This document shows positions 8,426 to 21,300 of a stretch of 64,000 bases of DNA, piece after piece. Below the pieces are notes generated by a model. That model saw only the letters and a program-made list of their open reading frames with translations. It was not told where the DNA came from and made no database searches. A program made the translations under genes and the position numbers. Each line of letters opens with the position of its first letter. The first letter of the stretch is position 1. This DNA comes from Azolla caroliniana (taxonomy: Eukaryota; Polypodiophyta), in the NCBI GenBank assembly GCA_043228905.1, contig JBHGNT010000004.1, forward strand, positions 12,152,001 through 12,216,000. The letters are read 5' to 3'.

Positions 8426-10973
8426 TGCCTTGGTGGACGAAGAAGAAATGGTACAAATCTGCCTTGGTGGTCTAGCGCAAAGGTACGGGCCAATCCGGAT
8501 AGCGATCTGCACCCGGGAGAAACCACCGGCCTTCTTCAACTTGCAATCGATGTTGATTGTCGAAGAAGACCACGCGAGTGGGTCCAGGACCGCTCAATCG
8601 GGTAACCAGATGTTGTACACAGAGGCGGATAGGCCCCGTGGGCATGGGGCATGAGGTGGGTCGGCACACACTGGAGGCAGTGGGCAAGAGTAGGAAATAA
8701 GGCACAGAGAACGTGCAGACAGCAGTTCCGGGACTTCCACAAGTAGGGGGAGTCAAGGCGGCGCCGGAGGCCAGCAAGACAAATCCGCCACGGAATGTTG
8801 GTATTGTGGCAAAAAGGGCCACAGAGAAAGCGAGTGCTAGAAGACGTGTGTTGATTTGGACAGATCTGGATCCGGCAAAACCGGTCGGGAGAACCGGCAA
8901 AGCTCACACTACGTGCAAGGATCGAAAGGATCTGGAACCGGGAAGACCGGTAAGGGGCCAGCCTTGGTAATGAAGCACGAGGCAAATTCGATGAAGAAGA
9001 CCACTTCCAAATCGGAGGAAGTATGGTATGTTGATTCCGGTGCGTCGAATCACATGACGAACCACAAAGAGTGGTTCTCCTTCCTGGAGAAACTGGAACA
9101 ACCGGGAGTTGTTGAAATCAAAGACGGCACTCCTCACCTAATCGTGCATGTCGGTGAAGTTCCTTTGAGCCACGTCGGACAGAGGGGGAAGCTGATGAAC
9201 GTATTACACGTTCCAACTATCACGAAGAACCTAGTGTCAGTCAGTTAGATCATTGACCAGGGGATGCAGGTGCAGTTTACGCACCTCAGGTGCTTCATCG
9301 AGGAAGAGGGCCAGATTATTGTGCAAGGGCGCAGAGACGGGAGGATGTTCATCCTCGACACCAATGACGTCGGCACCGCTTTATTCGCCAAAGGACAGAA
9401 GATTGAATCGTATATTGATCTCTAACACAAGCGGATTGGCCACGCCAATTAGCGGAGGCTTTAAGACCTGCAAACGAAACAAGTTGTTTTTGGTTTGCCA
9501 AAGTTCAGTGGCCGGAAGGCCCAAATATGTGAAGCCTGCCAACTTGGGAAGCAACACCGGCTTCCATTCCCCACCGAACAAAACCGTAGCTGTAACAAGC
9601 TCGACCTTATTCATTCGGATGTATGGGGACCAACACAGAATGTGAGTCTTGGCGGGAGTCGATATTTCGTCTCCTTCATCGACGACTACAGCCGGCACAC
9701 ATGGATCTACCTCATTGAGCGGAAGAGCGAAGTCTTTGAGTGTTTCTAGAACCTACAAAGCCTGGTTGAATGGGAAATGGAGAGGAAGATCAAGTGCCTG
9801 CGGTCGGATGGCGGAAAAGAATATTTTTCCGGCCAATTCAACAGTTATCTGTAGCAAATAGGAATTCGGCGAGAGTTCAGTTGCAGATACACACCGGAAT
9901 AGAATGGTGTAGCCGAGAGGAGGAACCGGTCGCTTATCAACATGGCAAGGGCGATGCTGGAGGAGAAGAGCATGCCTAAATTCTACTGGGCGGAGGTGGT
10001 ACGGACAACCATCTATATCCAAAACCGGATCGGTGACAAGGTGTCTGCACCTGAGCTGTATTTCGGCCGAATTTGAGACTCCTTCGGATATTCGGCAGCA
10101 TAGGATATGTGCATGTGTCGGATGAGAAACAGAGGAAGTTGGATGCAAAGTCGGAGAAATGCATCCTGGTCGGTTACTCACATGAGCAAAAGGGGTATAA
10201 ATGTTATAACCCACGGACGAAGCAGGTCTGAGTTTGCTGGGATGTTAAGTTTGATGAGACGGCATCATGGTATGCCTTACCGGCTCCGACTTCCGACCCC
10301 GACCCGATACCAGAGGATGAGGCTAGTGAGCCTTAACCGGTCCAGATAGAAGATGATGAATCCGAGACTCAAGAAGAGAGTCCGGAATCGTTTCGGTTGA
10401 GTGGGCCGAATGAGAGACTGGGTCAATCCAACCAGTCAGATGAGGAATAGGCGAGTAGTAGAGACTCTGCCTTGCTCTCCCCGTGCAAGGAACCGAGGAG
10501 GCGGTTCACGTGCAAAGAGAAGGGGAAGAAGAAGAGGATGGATTCTGAAACCAGTAATGATGAGTTGGATCGGAGCGAATCCAACTCCGGTAAGGAAGAA
10601 GGCGGATCTACAGGAATGAAGTCTGCAACGGCCAAGAAGGGCCTCAAACCGGGTAACGATAGATTACGTTGGTCTCCCCGCAAGAAGAGCCCCGTGATGT
10701 GGTACGGGTACAACGAGTACATGGCGCATCACTATGTGTACATAACCAAGGTGGCGGAAGTGCGTGAGCCGGAGAGCTATGCAGAAGCGGCAAAGGACGC
10801 AAATTGGCGTGCTGCTATGGGGGAAGAAATGTTGGCACTCGATGCCAACGAGACATGGGACCTGGTTCACCCTCCCGGTCACTGTAAACCGATCAGATGC
10901 AAGTGGGTGTACAAGGTAAAGTACAACGTCGTTGGTTCGGTTAACCGGTACAAGGCCCGACTTGTAGTGAAGG
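8426..10973 (+). pseudogene. Copia A gag-pol, 5' segment (gag to start of RT)
   Basis: Decayed Ty1/copia polyprotein with many frame changes and stops. In order: gag end (EEMVQICLGGLAQRYGPIR, about 8443); zinc knuckle CWYCGKKGHRESEC (about 8800); protease WYVDSGASNHM (about 9026); GAG-preintegrase and integrase (ICEACQLGKQHRLPFP, about 9520; SFIDDYSRHTWIYL, about 9680; NGVAERRNR in a shifted frame near 9905); then the start of reverse transcriptase (CKWVYKVKYNVVGSVNRYKARLVVK, to 10973). The 5' LTR, primer site and most of gag are missing. The reading continues at 16792 after insertion B1, then at 23105 after B2. Confidence 0.85.
10969..10973. repeat. Target-site duplication of B1, left copy
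   Basis: GAAGG directly precedes the 5' LTR of B1 and recurs at 16787-16791 after the 3' LTR. It lies inside the reverse transcriptase of copia A. Confidence 0.9.
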
Positions 10974-11795
10974 TGTTGGGAGACGGGTCCCTCCGGATGG
11001 GAAGGGAGAAGAACAGAGCCGACGAACAATCTCGGTCGAGGCCGATAGGCCGAGACCGAAACCGGATGAGGAGTACCCGGCTACGGAGAGCCGGATGATG
11101 CAGACCTGGTGAGAACCGGATGAGGAGCACCCGGCTACGGAGAGCCGGATGACGCAGACCCGGTGAGAACCGGATGAGGAGCACCCGGCTACGGAGAGCC
11201 GGATGACGCAGACCCGGTGAGAACCGGATGAGGAGCACCCGGCTACGGAGAGCCGGATGACGCAGACCCCGTGAGAACCGGATGAGGAGCACCCGGTTAC
11301 GGAGACCCGGATGACGCAGACCCGGTGAGAACCGGAGGGAAGAGACATATTCGTAAATATGTTTCTGAGTGCCCCATCGAGGCTTTATTTGTAAATAGCC
11401 GAAAAAGTCATATTAGTATAAATATGACTTAGGGCAAACCTTTAGTTAGGAGTTGTCATTTTCTTGTTGGTGCAAGAAGAAGAGAGAGCACGTAACAGTG
11501 TACAGAAAGAGAGAGAGAGAAAGAGGTCGCTGCCTCTGTTGTAACCACCTCTGTGGCGAAGATAGAGAGTACGAGGTCGTTGCCTCCGTGAACTCACTAT
11601 TTTGTACATTCCAACATAGTGATAGTTTGCAGCCTGTGGGTGCCGTGGTTTTTCCCTCAGTTTGGGTTTTCCACGTAAACATCCTGTCTACCTTTTCTCT
11701 CCTTTGTGTCGTGCATTTGTTTCCCGTTTTCTGTGTATGATCCTAAGCTCGGTTGTGGCCGAGCGTTGCGTAGAGGGAGCGTTGAGTTCCCGTCA
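10974..11795 (+). repeat. 5' LTR of copia B1
   Basis: Begins TGTTGGGAGACGGG and ends CCCGTCA, followed two bases later by TGGTATCAGAGC. It carries five 54-bp repeats (11065-11334), a TATA box (TATAAATA, 11417-11424) and a GA-rich leader (about 11500). The TATA position suggests transcription starts about 30 bp further on. Confidence 0.88.
11065..11334. repeat. 54-bp minisatellite in B1 5' LTR (5 units)
   Basis: Five 54-bp units start GATGAGGAGYACCCGG and end GGTGAGAACCG. The unit is 18 codons long, so every frame gives a repeating peptide on either strand. These ORFs are not genes. The 3' LTR carries seven units. Confidence 0.92.
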
Positions 11796-11797
11796 AG

Positions 11798-11809
11798 TGG
11801 TATCAGAGC
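11798..11809 (+). other. Primer-binding site of B1
   Basis: TGGTATCAGAGC, complementary to the 3' end of plant initiator tRNA-Met, two bases after the 5' LTR. Confidence 0.88.
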
Positions 11810-11824
11810 GAATCGTTTGGCGGC

Positions 11825-14800
11825 ATGTTCAAGCTGATCGGCTCCAACTATTCGGTATTGAAGTCGAAGATGAGGGACATGCTCGTGGTTAAAGACCTCT
11901 GGCTGCCGGTTCAATTCGGGGACAAGAGACCGGACAAAATCGACGCCGCGATATGGGAGGTGATGCACATGAAGACAACGGCGTACATACGGTGCTTCAT
12001 CGACATGAGCCTATACAACAACTTCAATGAAGAGAGGAAAGCTCATGAGCTCTGGGAGAAGATCAGCATAATGTTTCAAAACAAAAATGCTGTTAATCAG
12101 GTTTCGGTATTCCGGAAGCTAGTAAGACTCCGGTACCAAGATGGCTCCAGCATGGCGGAGCACATGAATGCCTTCCAGGGGCTGATCCACCAGGCAACTT
12201 CATTGGAAGTACCTCTCGCCGATGAGGTACTAGCGCTACTCCTGCTCGGTTCCCTCCTGGATAGCTAGGAGACGTTGGTTGTCACTTTGGGCAACGCCAG
12301 GCCGGAAGGAAAACGGTTATCCCTAGCAAGAGTAAAGTTGAGCTTGCTAGATGAGGAGCCGCGTCGGAAACATAAAGATACGAGCTCCGACTCCAAAGCG
12401 CTCGTTACCGAATCGGAACGCGGAAGACATAGAAACCGTAGTCCCCAGAACCGGGAGAAGTCAGGGACATGGTCAAAGTCAAGGGGGAGGCCCACTTGCT
12501 TCTATTGCGGCAAGCCGGGTCACTTCCAAAAGAACTGTCGGCATTTCCGTAAAGACAAGGAAACCGACGGTACCGACTCGAAGCGGACCCTGGACCGGAA
12601 CGGTAAAGACCGGAAGGGGACGGACCAGAAGGGAACGACGGCAATCGCGGCAAGTGAAGAAGAGTTGATGCTCATCACCGAGGAGAGTGAGATAAACCTT
12701 GCCGGCGACGAGATGACCTAGGTGGTAGACTCCGGAGCATCGTTCCACCTTACCCCGGACCGGAAATGCTTCTCATCCTACTCAGCCGGTGACCACGGCT
12801 GTGTCCGGATGGGGAATGAAGGTACATGCCGAATTGTCGGCATAGGAGACGTGTGGCTGTCAACACCAACCGGATGCAAGTTGCTGCTGAAGGATGTCCG
12901 ACACGTTCTGGAGGTTCATTTGAACCTGATATCAGCCGGTCGGCTAGATGATGAAGGCTACACAGGTAGCATCCGGAACGGTGTCATGAAGTTCAGCAAA
13001 GGGAGCCTGATTGTGGCTCGGGCCCGGAAGGTCAACACACTATACCTGATGAATGCCCGGTTATGCCCGGAAGAAGTGAACGTGGCATCCGACACTGCCG
13101 GTGAGCTGTGGCACAAGAGGCTGTGTCATATGAGCGAGAAGGGGATGAAGAGGCTTGCAGACGACAACCTCATTCCAGTGAAGAATGTGCACTTAGAGAA
13201 GTGCACTGATTGTCTCGCCGGTAAGCAGAACCGGACCTCCTTCCGACCAATGCCACCGATGAGACGTAATGCACCACTGGAGTTGGTGCATACGGATGTG
13301 TGTCAAGTAGACACGAAGTCACATGCCGGAGCGCAGTACTTCGTGACGTTCATAGATGACCACAGCCGGAAGCTGTGGGTCACACCGTTGAAGACGAAGG
13401 ATCAGGTGTTATCCGTCTTCAAAGAGCTCCACGCGAGAGTGGAAAGAGAAACCGGCCGGAAGCTGAAGACGGTTCGAGCAGATAACGGAGGAGAGTACCG
13501 GGGGCAGTTCGAGGAGTACTGCCGCTCGAAGGGAATCCGGCTGGAATTTACCGTGCCGAAGACGCCGGAACTAAACGGACTGGCCGAGAGGATGAAGCGA
13601 ACCATAATGGAGAGGGTCTGGAGTATGCTAACGCATGCAAAACTACCCAAGAAGTTTTGGGCTGAGGCATTGTCGACGGCGACATACGTGATAAACAGTT
13701 CACCCTCAGTACCCTTGGACGGAGACACGCCACAGAGAGTATGGACCGGTAAGAAAGTGTCCTACCACCATCTGAAGGTGTTTGGGTGTCTCGCGTACGT
13801 GCATGTAGCAAAGGACCGGAGAGGAAAGTTAGATCCAAAGACCCGGCCATGCATATTCCTCGGTTATGGTAACGATGAGTTCGGCTACCGAGTGTGGGAC
13901 CCGGTCGACAAGAAGGTATTCCGGAGTCGAGATATTATCTTCATGGAGGACAAGACGCTCGCCGACTGGGAGTCGGAGAAGAAGATAATGAACTCCGAGT
14001 CGACCGGTAAGGATTGACTCTACGATGAGCAGACCCAACCGGCAAGAGACCGGTTAGCACTCGAAGAACCAGCCGGATATGGTGAGGATACCGAACCGGC
14101 AGAAGAAGAAGTAGAGGAAGCTGAGACCGGAACCGGCCTAGACCCCGAATCGGATTCGGATGAAGAGCAAATAGAGGAGCCGACTACCGAAGCCCAAAGA
14201 CAGAGATATCCTCTTAGAGAGAGAAGAGCCCCCCGGAGATTTCCGGATGCAGAGCATGTTCTGCTGACCGATGAGGGGGAGCCGGAAAGCTTCGAAGAAG
14301 CGAAGGAAGGCACCCACAACCGAAAATGGTTAAGTGCCATGCAGGATGAGATGGATTCCCTGCATGAGAACCATACGTACGAATTGGTGGAGTTGCCGAA
14401 AGGAAAGCGGGCACTCCGAAACAAGTGGGTGTACAAGTTGAAACCGGGAGATGCCGGCAACCCCCCGAGATACAAAGCCAGGATCGTGGTGAAGGGGTTC
14501 CAGCAGAAGAAGGGTGTGGACTTCGACGAGATATTTGCCCCGGTAGTAAAGATGACCTCCATCCGGACGGTGTTGAGTATAGCGGCAAGCATGGACCTCG
14601 AGGTAGAGCAGTAGGACATGAAGACGACATTCCTTCACGGCAACCTCAAAGAAGAGATCTACATGCAGCAACCGGAAGGATTCGTGGAGAAAGAGAAGGA
14701 GCACCTGGTATGCCGATTGAAGAAGAGCCTGTACGGACTAAAGCAGGCTCCCCGATAGTGGTACCGGAAGTTCGACTCCTTCATGACCGATCAAGGGTAC

Positions 14801-15837
14801 CACAAGACGCAGGCCGATCACTGCATGTTTGTGAAGAAGTTTGAAGGGGGAGACTTCCTGATACTCCTGCTGTACGTGGATGACATGTTGATCGTCGGAC
14901 GTGACCAAGTCAAAATACGGATGCTGAAGAAGGCTCTCAACCGGACCTTCTCAATGAAAGACTTGGGTCCGGCAAGACAGATGCTGGGGATGCATATCAT
15001 TCGGGACCGGTCAAAGAAGCAATTATGGTTGTCACAGGAGAAGTACGTGACAAAGGTGCTCCACCGGTTCAACATGTCAGAAGCAAAACCAGTCGGATCG
15101 ACACTTCCGGCAAACTGCAAGCTATCCGGTAAGCAAAGCCCGAAGACGAAAGCAGAGAAGGCGGATATGATGAAGATTCCATATGCCTCTGCCGTCGGGA
15201 GTTTGATGTACGCAATGGTTTGTACCCGACCGGACATAGGATACGTAGTCGGAGTGGTGAGCTGGTTTATGAGCAATCCCGACAAGGAGCACTGGAACGC
15301 GGTTAAATGGATACTCCAGTATTTCAAATATGTGTCTCCGATTCGGCTCTAGAAAACCTCAATTGGACGGTTTCACCGATTCGGACATGTCGGCTGATGT
15401 GGATACCAACCGGTCTACATCCGGGTATGTAATGACATATGCAGGGGGAGCTGTTTCGTGGCAGTCGAGGCTGCAGAAGACGGTTGCATTGTCAACCACA
15501 GAGGCGGCGTACATGGCGGCTGTGGAAGCCGGCAAGGAAATATTATGGATGAAGGACTTCATCAGAGAGCTCGGTATCCGGCAAGACGAATACCGACTCT
15601 ATTGCGACAGTCAAAGTGCCATCCACCTTGCTAAGAATGCGGCCTACCATTCTCGGATGAAGCATATCCAACGAAGATATCACTGGATCCGGGAAAGAGT
15701 AGATGACCAGGAGTTCGCGATGACGAAGATCCACACGGCCGAGAACGGGTCAGATATGCCCACCAAAGTTCTGATACCCGACAAGCTAGATGCATGCCGG
15801 AAGCGAATCGAACTGATAAGACACCCCATGCCGGAGT
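11825..15837 (+). pseudogene. Copia B1 gag-pol pseudogene
   Basis: Collinear with the intact polyprotein of B2. Domains: gag (FKLIGSNYSVLKSKM); zinc knuckle CFYCGKPGHFQKNC (about 12497); protease VVDSGASFHLTP (12725); integrase with HTDVCQ, RADNGGEY and NGLAER (to about 13590); reverse transcriptase with YVDDML (about 14873); RNase H (DSDMSADVD, about 15380). In-frame stops occur at 12266 and 12719 (both where B2 has Trp), 14015, 14612 (at B2 Met) and 14756. A frameshift near 15330 shifts the RNase H part. The protein cannot be made in full, although individual domains stay recognisable. Confidence 0.92.
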
Positions 15838-15849
15838 GTAGGGTGAGTT

Positions 15850-16786
15850 TGTTAGGAGATAGGTCCCTCCAGATGGGAAGGGAGAATAACAGAGCTGACG
15901 AACAATCTCGGCCGAGGCCGATAGGCCGAGACCGAAACCGGATGAGGAGTACCCGGCTACGGAGAGCCGGATGATGCAGACCTCGTGAGAACCAGATGAG
16001 GAGCACCCGGCTACGGAGAGCCGGATGACGCAGACCCGGTGAGAACCGGATGAGGAGCACCCGGCTACGGAGAGCCGGATGACGCAGACCCGGTGAGAAC
16101 CGGATGAGGAGTACCCGGCTACGGAGAGCCGGATGATGCAGACCCAGTGAGAACCGGATGAGGAGCACCCGGCTACGGAGAGCCGGATGACGCAGACCCG
16201 GTGAGAACCGGATGAGGAGCACCTGGCTACGGGGAGCCGGATGACACAGAACCGGTGAGAACCCGATGAGGAGCACCCGGCTACGGAGAGCCGGATGACG
16301 CAGACCCGGTGAGAACCGGAGGAAGAGACATATTCGTAAATATGTTTCTGAGAGCCCATCGAGGCTATATTTGTAAATAGCCGAAAAAGTCATATTAGTA
16401 TAAATATGACTTAGGGCAAACCTTTAGTTAGGAGTTGTCATTTTCTTGTTGGTGCAAGAAGAAGAGAGAGCACGTAACAGTGTACAGAAAGAGAGAGAGA
16501 GAAAGAGGTCGTTGCCTCTGTTGTAACCGCCGCCTGTGGCGAAGATAGTGAGTACGAGGTCGTTGCCTCCGTGAACTCACTATTTTGTACATTCCAACAT
16601 AGTGATAGTTTGCAGCCTGTGGGCTGCCGTGGTTTTTCCCTCAGTTTGGGTTTTCCACGTAAACATCCTGTCTACCTTTTCTCTCCTTTGTGTCGTGCAT
16701 TTGTTTCCCGTTTTCTGTGTATGATCCTAAGGTATACGTAGAGGGAGCGTTGAGCGTTGCGTAGAGGGAGCGTTGAGTTCCTGTCA
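15850..16786 (+). repeat. 3' LTR of copia B1
   Basis: Starts TGTTAGGAGATAGG and ends CTGTCA, directly before the GAAGG duplication. It is 937 bp against 822 bp for the 5' LTR. The difference comes mainly from seven rather than five minisatellite units and a second copy of GCGTTG...GAGGGA near the end. The polypurine tract before it is degraded (TGTAGGGTGAGTT). Confidence 0.88.
15941..16318. repeat. 54-bp minisatellite in B1 3' LTR (7 units)
   Basis: Seven 54-bp units homologous to those in the 5' LTR, with scattered substitutions between units. The minus-strand ORFs of 237-242 aa across this stretch are repeat artefacts. Confidence 0.92.
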
Positions 16787-16791
16787 GAAGG
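16787..16791. repeat. Target-site duplication of B1, right copy
   Basis: GAAGG, matching 10969-10973. Copia A resumes immediately after it in the same protein context (ARLVVK | YTQIHGIDNDETFAPVAK). Confidence 0.9.
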
Positions 16792-17680
16792 TATACACGC
16801 AGATCCACGGAATCGACAACGACGAGACCTTCGCTCCGGTAGCCAAGATGACGACGGTTCGTGTGGTGCTAGCAATTGTTGTGACAAGGGGGTGGTATCT
16901 TCACTAGATGGATGTGAACAATGCATTTCTTCAAGGAGATCTTGAAGAAGAGGTCTTTATGATACAACCCCCTGGTTTTCAGTCGGAGATGAACAAGTCG
17001 GCGGTATGCCGGCTGAAGAAGTCACGTTACGGCCTGAAGCAAGCCCCCCGAGCTTGGAATGCGAAGATCACGCACCAGTTGCATAAGATGGGGTTTGTGG
17101 CCTCCAAGTCCGACTCTTTGTTGTTCATCCAGCAAGGTCTGGCTGGTCCGGTTTGCATCTTGTTCTATGTTGATGATCTCGCCATCACCGGACCCGGCCT
17201 CGATGAAATCAGCTAGGTCAAGTCCTAGCTATCAGATGCATTTGAGATGAAGGATCTGGGGGACCTTCATTATTTCTTTGGGATCGAGGTGATCCGAACA
17301 CCCGACGGCATATAGCTCTCACAAAGACACTATGTATTGAATATGCTGTACAAGTTCGGCATGATAGAATGCCGACTTGTCTCAACACCCCTGGACCAAA
17401 ACCAGAAGCTCTGTCCCAACTCCAGACCAGCCTGCGATGAGAAACGGTTCCGAAAAATTGTCGGAAGCCTTATATATTTGACCATCACCCAACCAGACAT
17501 CAACTATCCGGTTAGTGTGATTAGCCAATTCATGCAGAAGCCGACCGTAGAGCATCTTCAGTGCACACACCGAATATTGCGGTATGTGAGCGGCACGAAG
17601 GACCGAGGACTGTTATACCGGCGAGGTATAACCGAAGAGCTAGTAGGTTACATGGATGTTGACTGGGCCGGTGATGCATC
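16792..17680 (+). pseudogene. Copia A gag-pol, middle segment (RT)
   Basis: Continues the reverse transcriptase interrupted at 10973: YTQIHGIDNDETFAPVAKM, then MDVNNAFLQGDLEEEVFM (about 16909), [13 protein letters not shown] (about 17023), FYVDDLAITG (about 17164, the catalytic YVDD is kept), MKDLGDLHYFFGIEVI and LTITQPDINYPVSVISQFM, up to MDVDWAGDAS. Stops include TAG at 16905 and several around 17214-17230. It breaks at 17680, where B2 is inserted. TSD gcatc is at 17676-17680. Confidence 0.9.
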
Positions 17681-18332
17681 TGTTGGGATTTCGGTCCCTC
17701 CGGATGGGATGTCCGGATGATGAAGACCCCGGTTACGGAGCCGGATGAAGAGTACCCGGATACGGATCCGGATGATGAAGACCCCGGTTACGGAGCCGGA
17801 TGAAGAGTACCCGGATACGGATCCGGATGATGAAGACCCCGGTTACGGAGCCGGATGACGAATGTACCCGGAGAGAGATTCGGATGCGGGGACATATTTG
17901 TGAATATGTTTGCTAAGAGCCCTTGTGGCTATATTTTGTAAATAGCCCGAAAGTCATATATGTATAAATATGACTTAGGGCAAACAGTTTATGTTGTTGC
18001 TCATTTTTCCCATGCGAAGTGAGAGCAGCCGAGAGAGAGAGAGAGATAGAGCGCGAGAGAGACGAAGAGGTAGACGCCTCTGTGTACTTCCGCCGCCTGT
18101 GGCGAGGACAGCGAGCTCAAGGTCGTTGCCTTGCAGCTCGCCATTGTATATTTCTCTGTGCATAGTTTGGTTCGGAGTCTCGCACTCCCGTGGTTTTTCC
18201 CGTATAGGGTTTTCCACGTTAATCCCTGTGTATCGCGTCTTTCTCTGTATTTCCTATTTTCTGCTACATTGATCCGCGATTAATCGGTTGTGGCCGAGTG
18301 AAGAAGGTGAATCCAAGAGGTGATTCCTTTCA
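17681..18332 (+). repeat. 5' LTR of copia B2
   Basis: TGTTGGGATTTCGG to CCTTTCA, 652 bp. It holds a minisatellite of 55-bp units (GGATGATGAAGACCCCGG...; two full copies and a partial one, about 17713-17860) at the place where B1 has its 54-bp units. A TATA box TATAAATA lies at 17963-17970, followed by a GA-rich leader (about 18030). The short ORF inside the LTR is repeated in the 3' LTR and is not taken as a gene. Confidence 0.93.
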
Positions 18333-18335
18333 AAC

Positions 18336-18347
18336 TGGTATCAGAGC
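18336..18347 (+). other. Primer-binding site of B2
   Basis: TGGTATCAGAGC, three bases after the 5' LTR, complementary to initiator tRNA-Met. Confidence 0.9.
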
Positions 18348-18360
18348 GAGGTTGCGGAAA

Positions 18361-21300
18361 ATGGAAGGCGGCGGCAGCGGGCAGCCGATGATGATGGTGC
18401 TGAATGCACAGAATTACGCCGACTGGAAGATCAAGATGGAGGATCTTCTGATTGTTCGGGACCTGTACGAACCGATTGACAGGTCGGAAATACCGAAGGG
18501 AGTACTTGAGTCGGAGTGGAAGCTCCTGAACCGGAAAGCAGTAGCGACGATCCGGCAATATGTCGATGTAAGTGTCCTGCAACATGTGGCGAACGATACG
18601 AACGCCTATGAGATGTGGAAGAAGCTGTCGGGCCTCTATGAGAGGAAGAATGCGTTGAACCGGACCTCCCTGATGAGAAAGATAGTGAACCTCAAGTACC
18701 GGGACGGCGAGAGTATGGTGGAACACGTAAGCACGTTCATGGGATTCGTGAACCAGCTTGCGGCGATCAAGTTCCCGTTGGAGGATGCAATGCAAGCCAT
18801 CATCCTGATGTGTACATTGCCGGACAGCTGGGAGAACTTGGTGGTGACTCTCAGCACCTCCTGCACGGAAGACAACTTGTCCCTACAAACGGTAAAGACA
18901 AGTATTCTAAATGAAGAAGCGCGTCGGAGAGATAAAGAACCGGCCTCCGACTCGAAGGCGCTGCTTGCCGAATCGGAACGGGGAAGACAATGGAACCGGA
19001 GTCCGCAAAGACGGGAGAAGTCGGGGACCCGGTCGCAGTCAAGAGGAAGACCCACATGCTTCCACTGTGGGAAGCCGGGGCACTTCCGGAAGAATTGTCG
19101 GCATTACCGAAAAGACAACGGAGCCGACGACACCGATTCGAAGAAATCACCGGAGAGAAACGGTGCATACCGGGGAGCCACGGACCGGAGAGGTCCGGAT
19201 CGGCGAGGGCAGGACCGGAAAGGAACGACGGCACTCGCGGCAAGTGAAGAAGAGATAATGCTTATTACCGAAGAGAGGGAGCTGAACCTTGCCGGTGTAG
19301 AGATGACCTGGGTGGTCGATTCCGGAGCGTCGTTCCACCTGACCCCGGAGAAGAAATACTTCTCATCCTACACAGCCGGTGAGCACGGCTGTGTCCGGAT
19401 GGGAAATGAAGGTACGTGCCGGATAGCCGGCATAGGAGACGTGTGGCTGATGACATCAACCGGATGCAAGATGCTGCTGAAGGATGTGCGACACGTTCCG
19501 GAGGTCCGATTGAACCTGATCTCGGCCGGGAGGCTAGATGATGAAGGCTACACGGGTAGCATCCGGAACGGCGTAATGAAGTTCAGCAAGGGGAGCCTGA
19601 TAGTGGCTCGGGCCCGGAAGGTCAACACTCTGTACCTGATGAATGCCCGGTTATGTCCGGAAGAGCTGAATGTAGCAGCCGACACTGCCGGTGAGCTGTG
19701 GCACAAAAGACTGTGCCACATGAGTGAGAAGGGGATGAAGAGGCTTGCAGAAGACAACCTTATTCCAGTGAAGCATGTGCACCTGGAGAAGTGCACCGAC
19801 TGCCTGGCCGGTAAGCAAAACCGGACCTCCTTCCACTCAAGGCCACCGACGAGACGTAGCGCACCCTTGGAGCTGGTGCACACTGATGTGTGTCAGGTAG
19901 AAACGAAGTCACATGGCGGAGCCCAGTACTTCGTGACATTCATTGATGATCACAGCCGGAAGCTGTGGACGGCACCGTTGAAGACAAAGGACCAAGTATT
20001 GTCCGTCTTCAAAGAACTCCACGCGAGAGTGGAAAGGGAATCCGGCAAGAAGCTGAAAGCGATACGAGCGGATAACGGAGGGGAATACCGGGGGCAGTTC
20101 CAGGAGTACTGTCGCTCGAAGGGAATCCGACTCGAGTTTACTGTGCCGAAGACGCCGGAACTGAACGGGCTGGCCGAGAGGATGAACCGGACCATAATGG
20201 AGAGGGTCCGGAGTATGCTGGCGCATGCGAAATTACCCAAGGGGTTTTGGGCTGAGGCAATGTCGACGGCGACATATGTGATAAACAGATCACCCTCAGT
20301 ACCTTTGGACGGAGACACGCCGCAGAGAGTGTGGACCGGTAAGGAAGTATCCTACCGGCATCTGAAGGTGTTCGGGTGTCTCGCATACGTGCATGTGGCA
20401 AAGGACCGGAGAGGAAAGCTAGATCCAAAGACCCGGCCATGCATATTCCTCGGTTACGGCGACGACGAGTTCGGCTACCGAGTATGGGACCCGGTCGACA
20501 AGAAGATATTCAGGAGTCGAGACATCATCTTCATGGAGGACAAGACACTCGCCGACTGGGAGTCGGAGAAGAAGATGAAGAGCTCCAAGTCGACCGGTGA
20601 GGATCAACTCTACGAGGAGCAGTCCCGACCGGCAAGGGACCGGTTAGCACTCGAGGACCCGGCCGAAGACGGTGAAGAAACAGAACCGGCCGAAGAAGAT
20701 GAAAATGATACCGAAACCGGCCCCGATCCCGAAATGGATTCGGATGAAGAAGAAGAATCGGAAGAACCGGTTACCGAAGCTCCCGAACGGAGATATCCTC
20801 TAAGAGAGAGGAGAGCCCCCCGGAGATTTCCGGAACCAGAGCACGTGCTGCTAACCGACGAGGGGGAGCCGGAGAGCTTTGAAGAAGCAAAGCATGACAC
20901 CCAGAGCCGCAGGTGGTTGAGTGCCATGCAGGACGAGATGGATTCCCTGCATGAGAACCACACATATGAACTTGTGGAGTTGCCGAAAGGAAAGCGGGCA
21001 CTTCGAAACAAGTGGGTGTTCAAGCTGAAACCGGGAGATGCCGGAAACCCCCCGAGATACAAAGCCAGGATCGTGGTGAAGGGGTTTCAGCAGAAGAAGG
21101 GCGTCGACTTCGACGAGATATTTGCCCCGGTAGTGAAGATGACCTCCATCCGGACGGTGCTGAGCATAGCGGCAAGCATGGACCTCGAGGTAGAACAGAT
21201 GGACGTGAAGACGGCATTCCTTCACGGTGACCTCGAAGAAGAGATCTACATGCAGCAACCGGAAGGATTCGAGAAGAAAGGGAAGGAGCACCTGGTATGC

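Larger units (their letters stand above)
10974..16786 (+). mobile_element. Copia B1, complete but decayed element (5.8 kb)
   Basis: Full-length LTR retrotransposon with 5' LTR, primer site, gag-pol pseudogene, 3' LTR and a 5-bp target duplication (GAAGG). Same family as B2 at 17681-23099, but much older: several nonsense codons, one frameshift and clearly diverged LTRs. It is inserted in copia A in the same orientation. Confidence 0.93.

Noticed and set aside
8258-8985. Overlapping ORFs in several frames around 8.3-9.0 kb
   Set aside because: They come from the 22-bp CCGGTT minisatellite and from decayed copia A coding read in wrong frames or on the wrong strand.
15631-16393. Minus-strand ORFs of 237-242 aa with repeating CVIRLSVAGCSSSGSH
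   Set aside because: They are translations of the 54-bp LTR minisatellite. The unit is a multiple of three, so open frames arise without selection.
17991-18272. 93-aa ORF present in both B2 LTRs
   Set aside because: It is duplicated only because LTRs are duplicated. It spans the GA-rich leader and LTR end and resembles no protein I know.
18298-18360. Upstream start of the B2 polyprotein at 18298
   Set aside because: This would place the N-terminus across the LTR end and the primer site. ATG 18361 is the first credible start.
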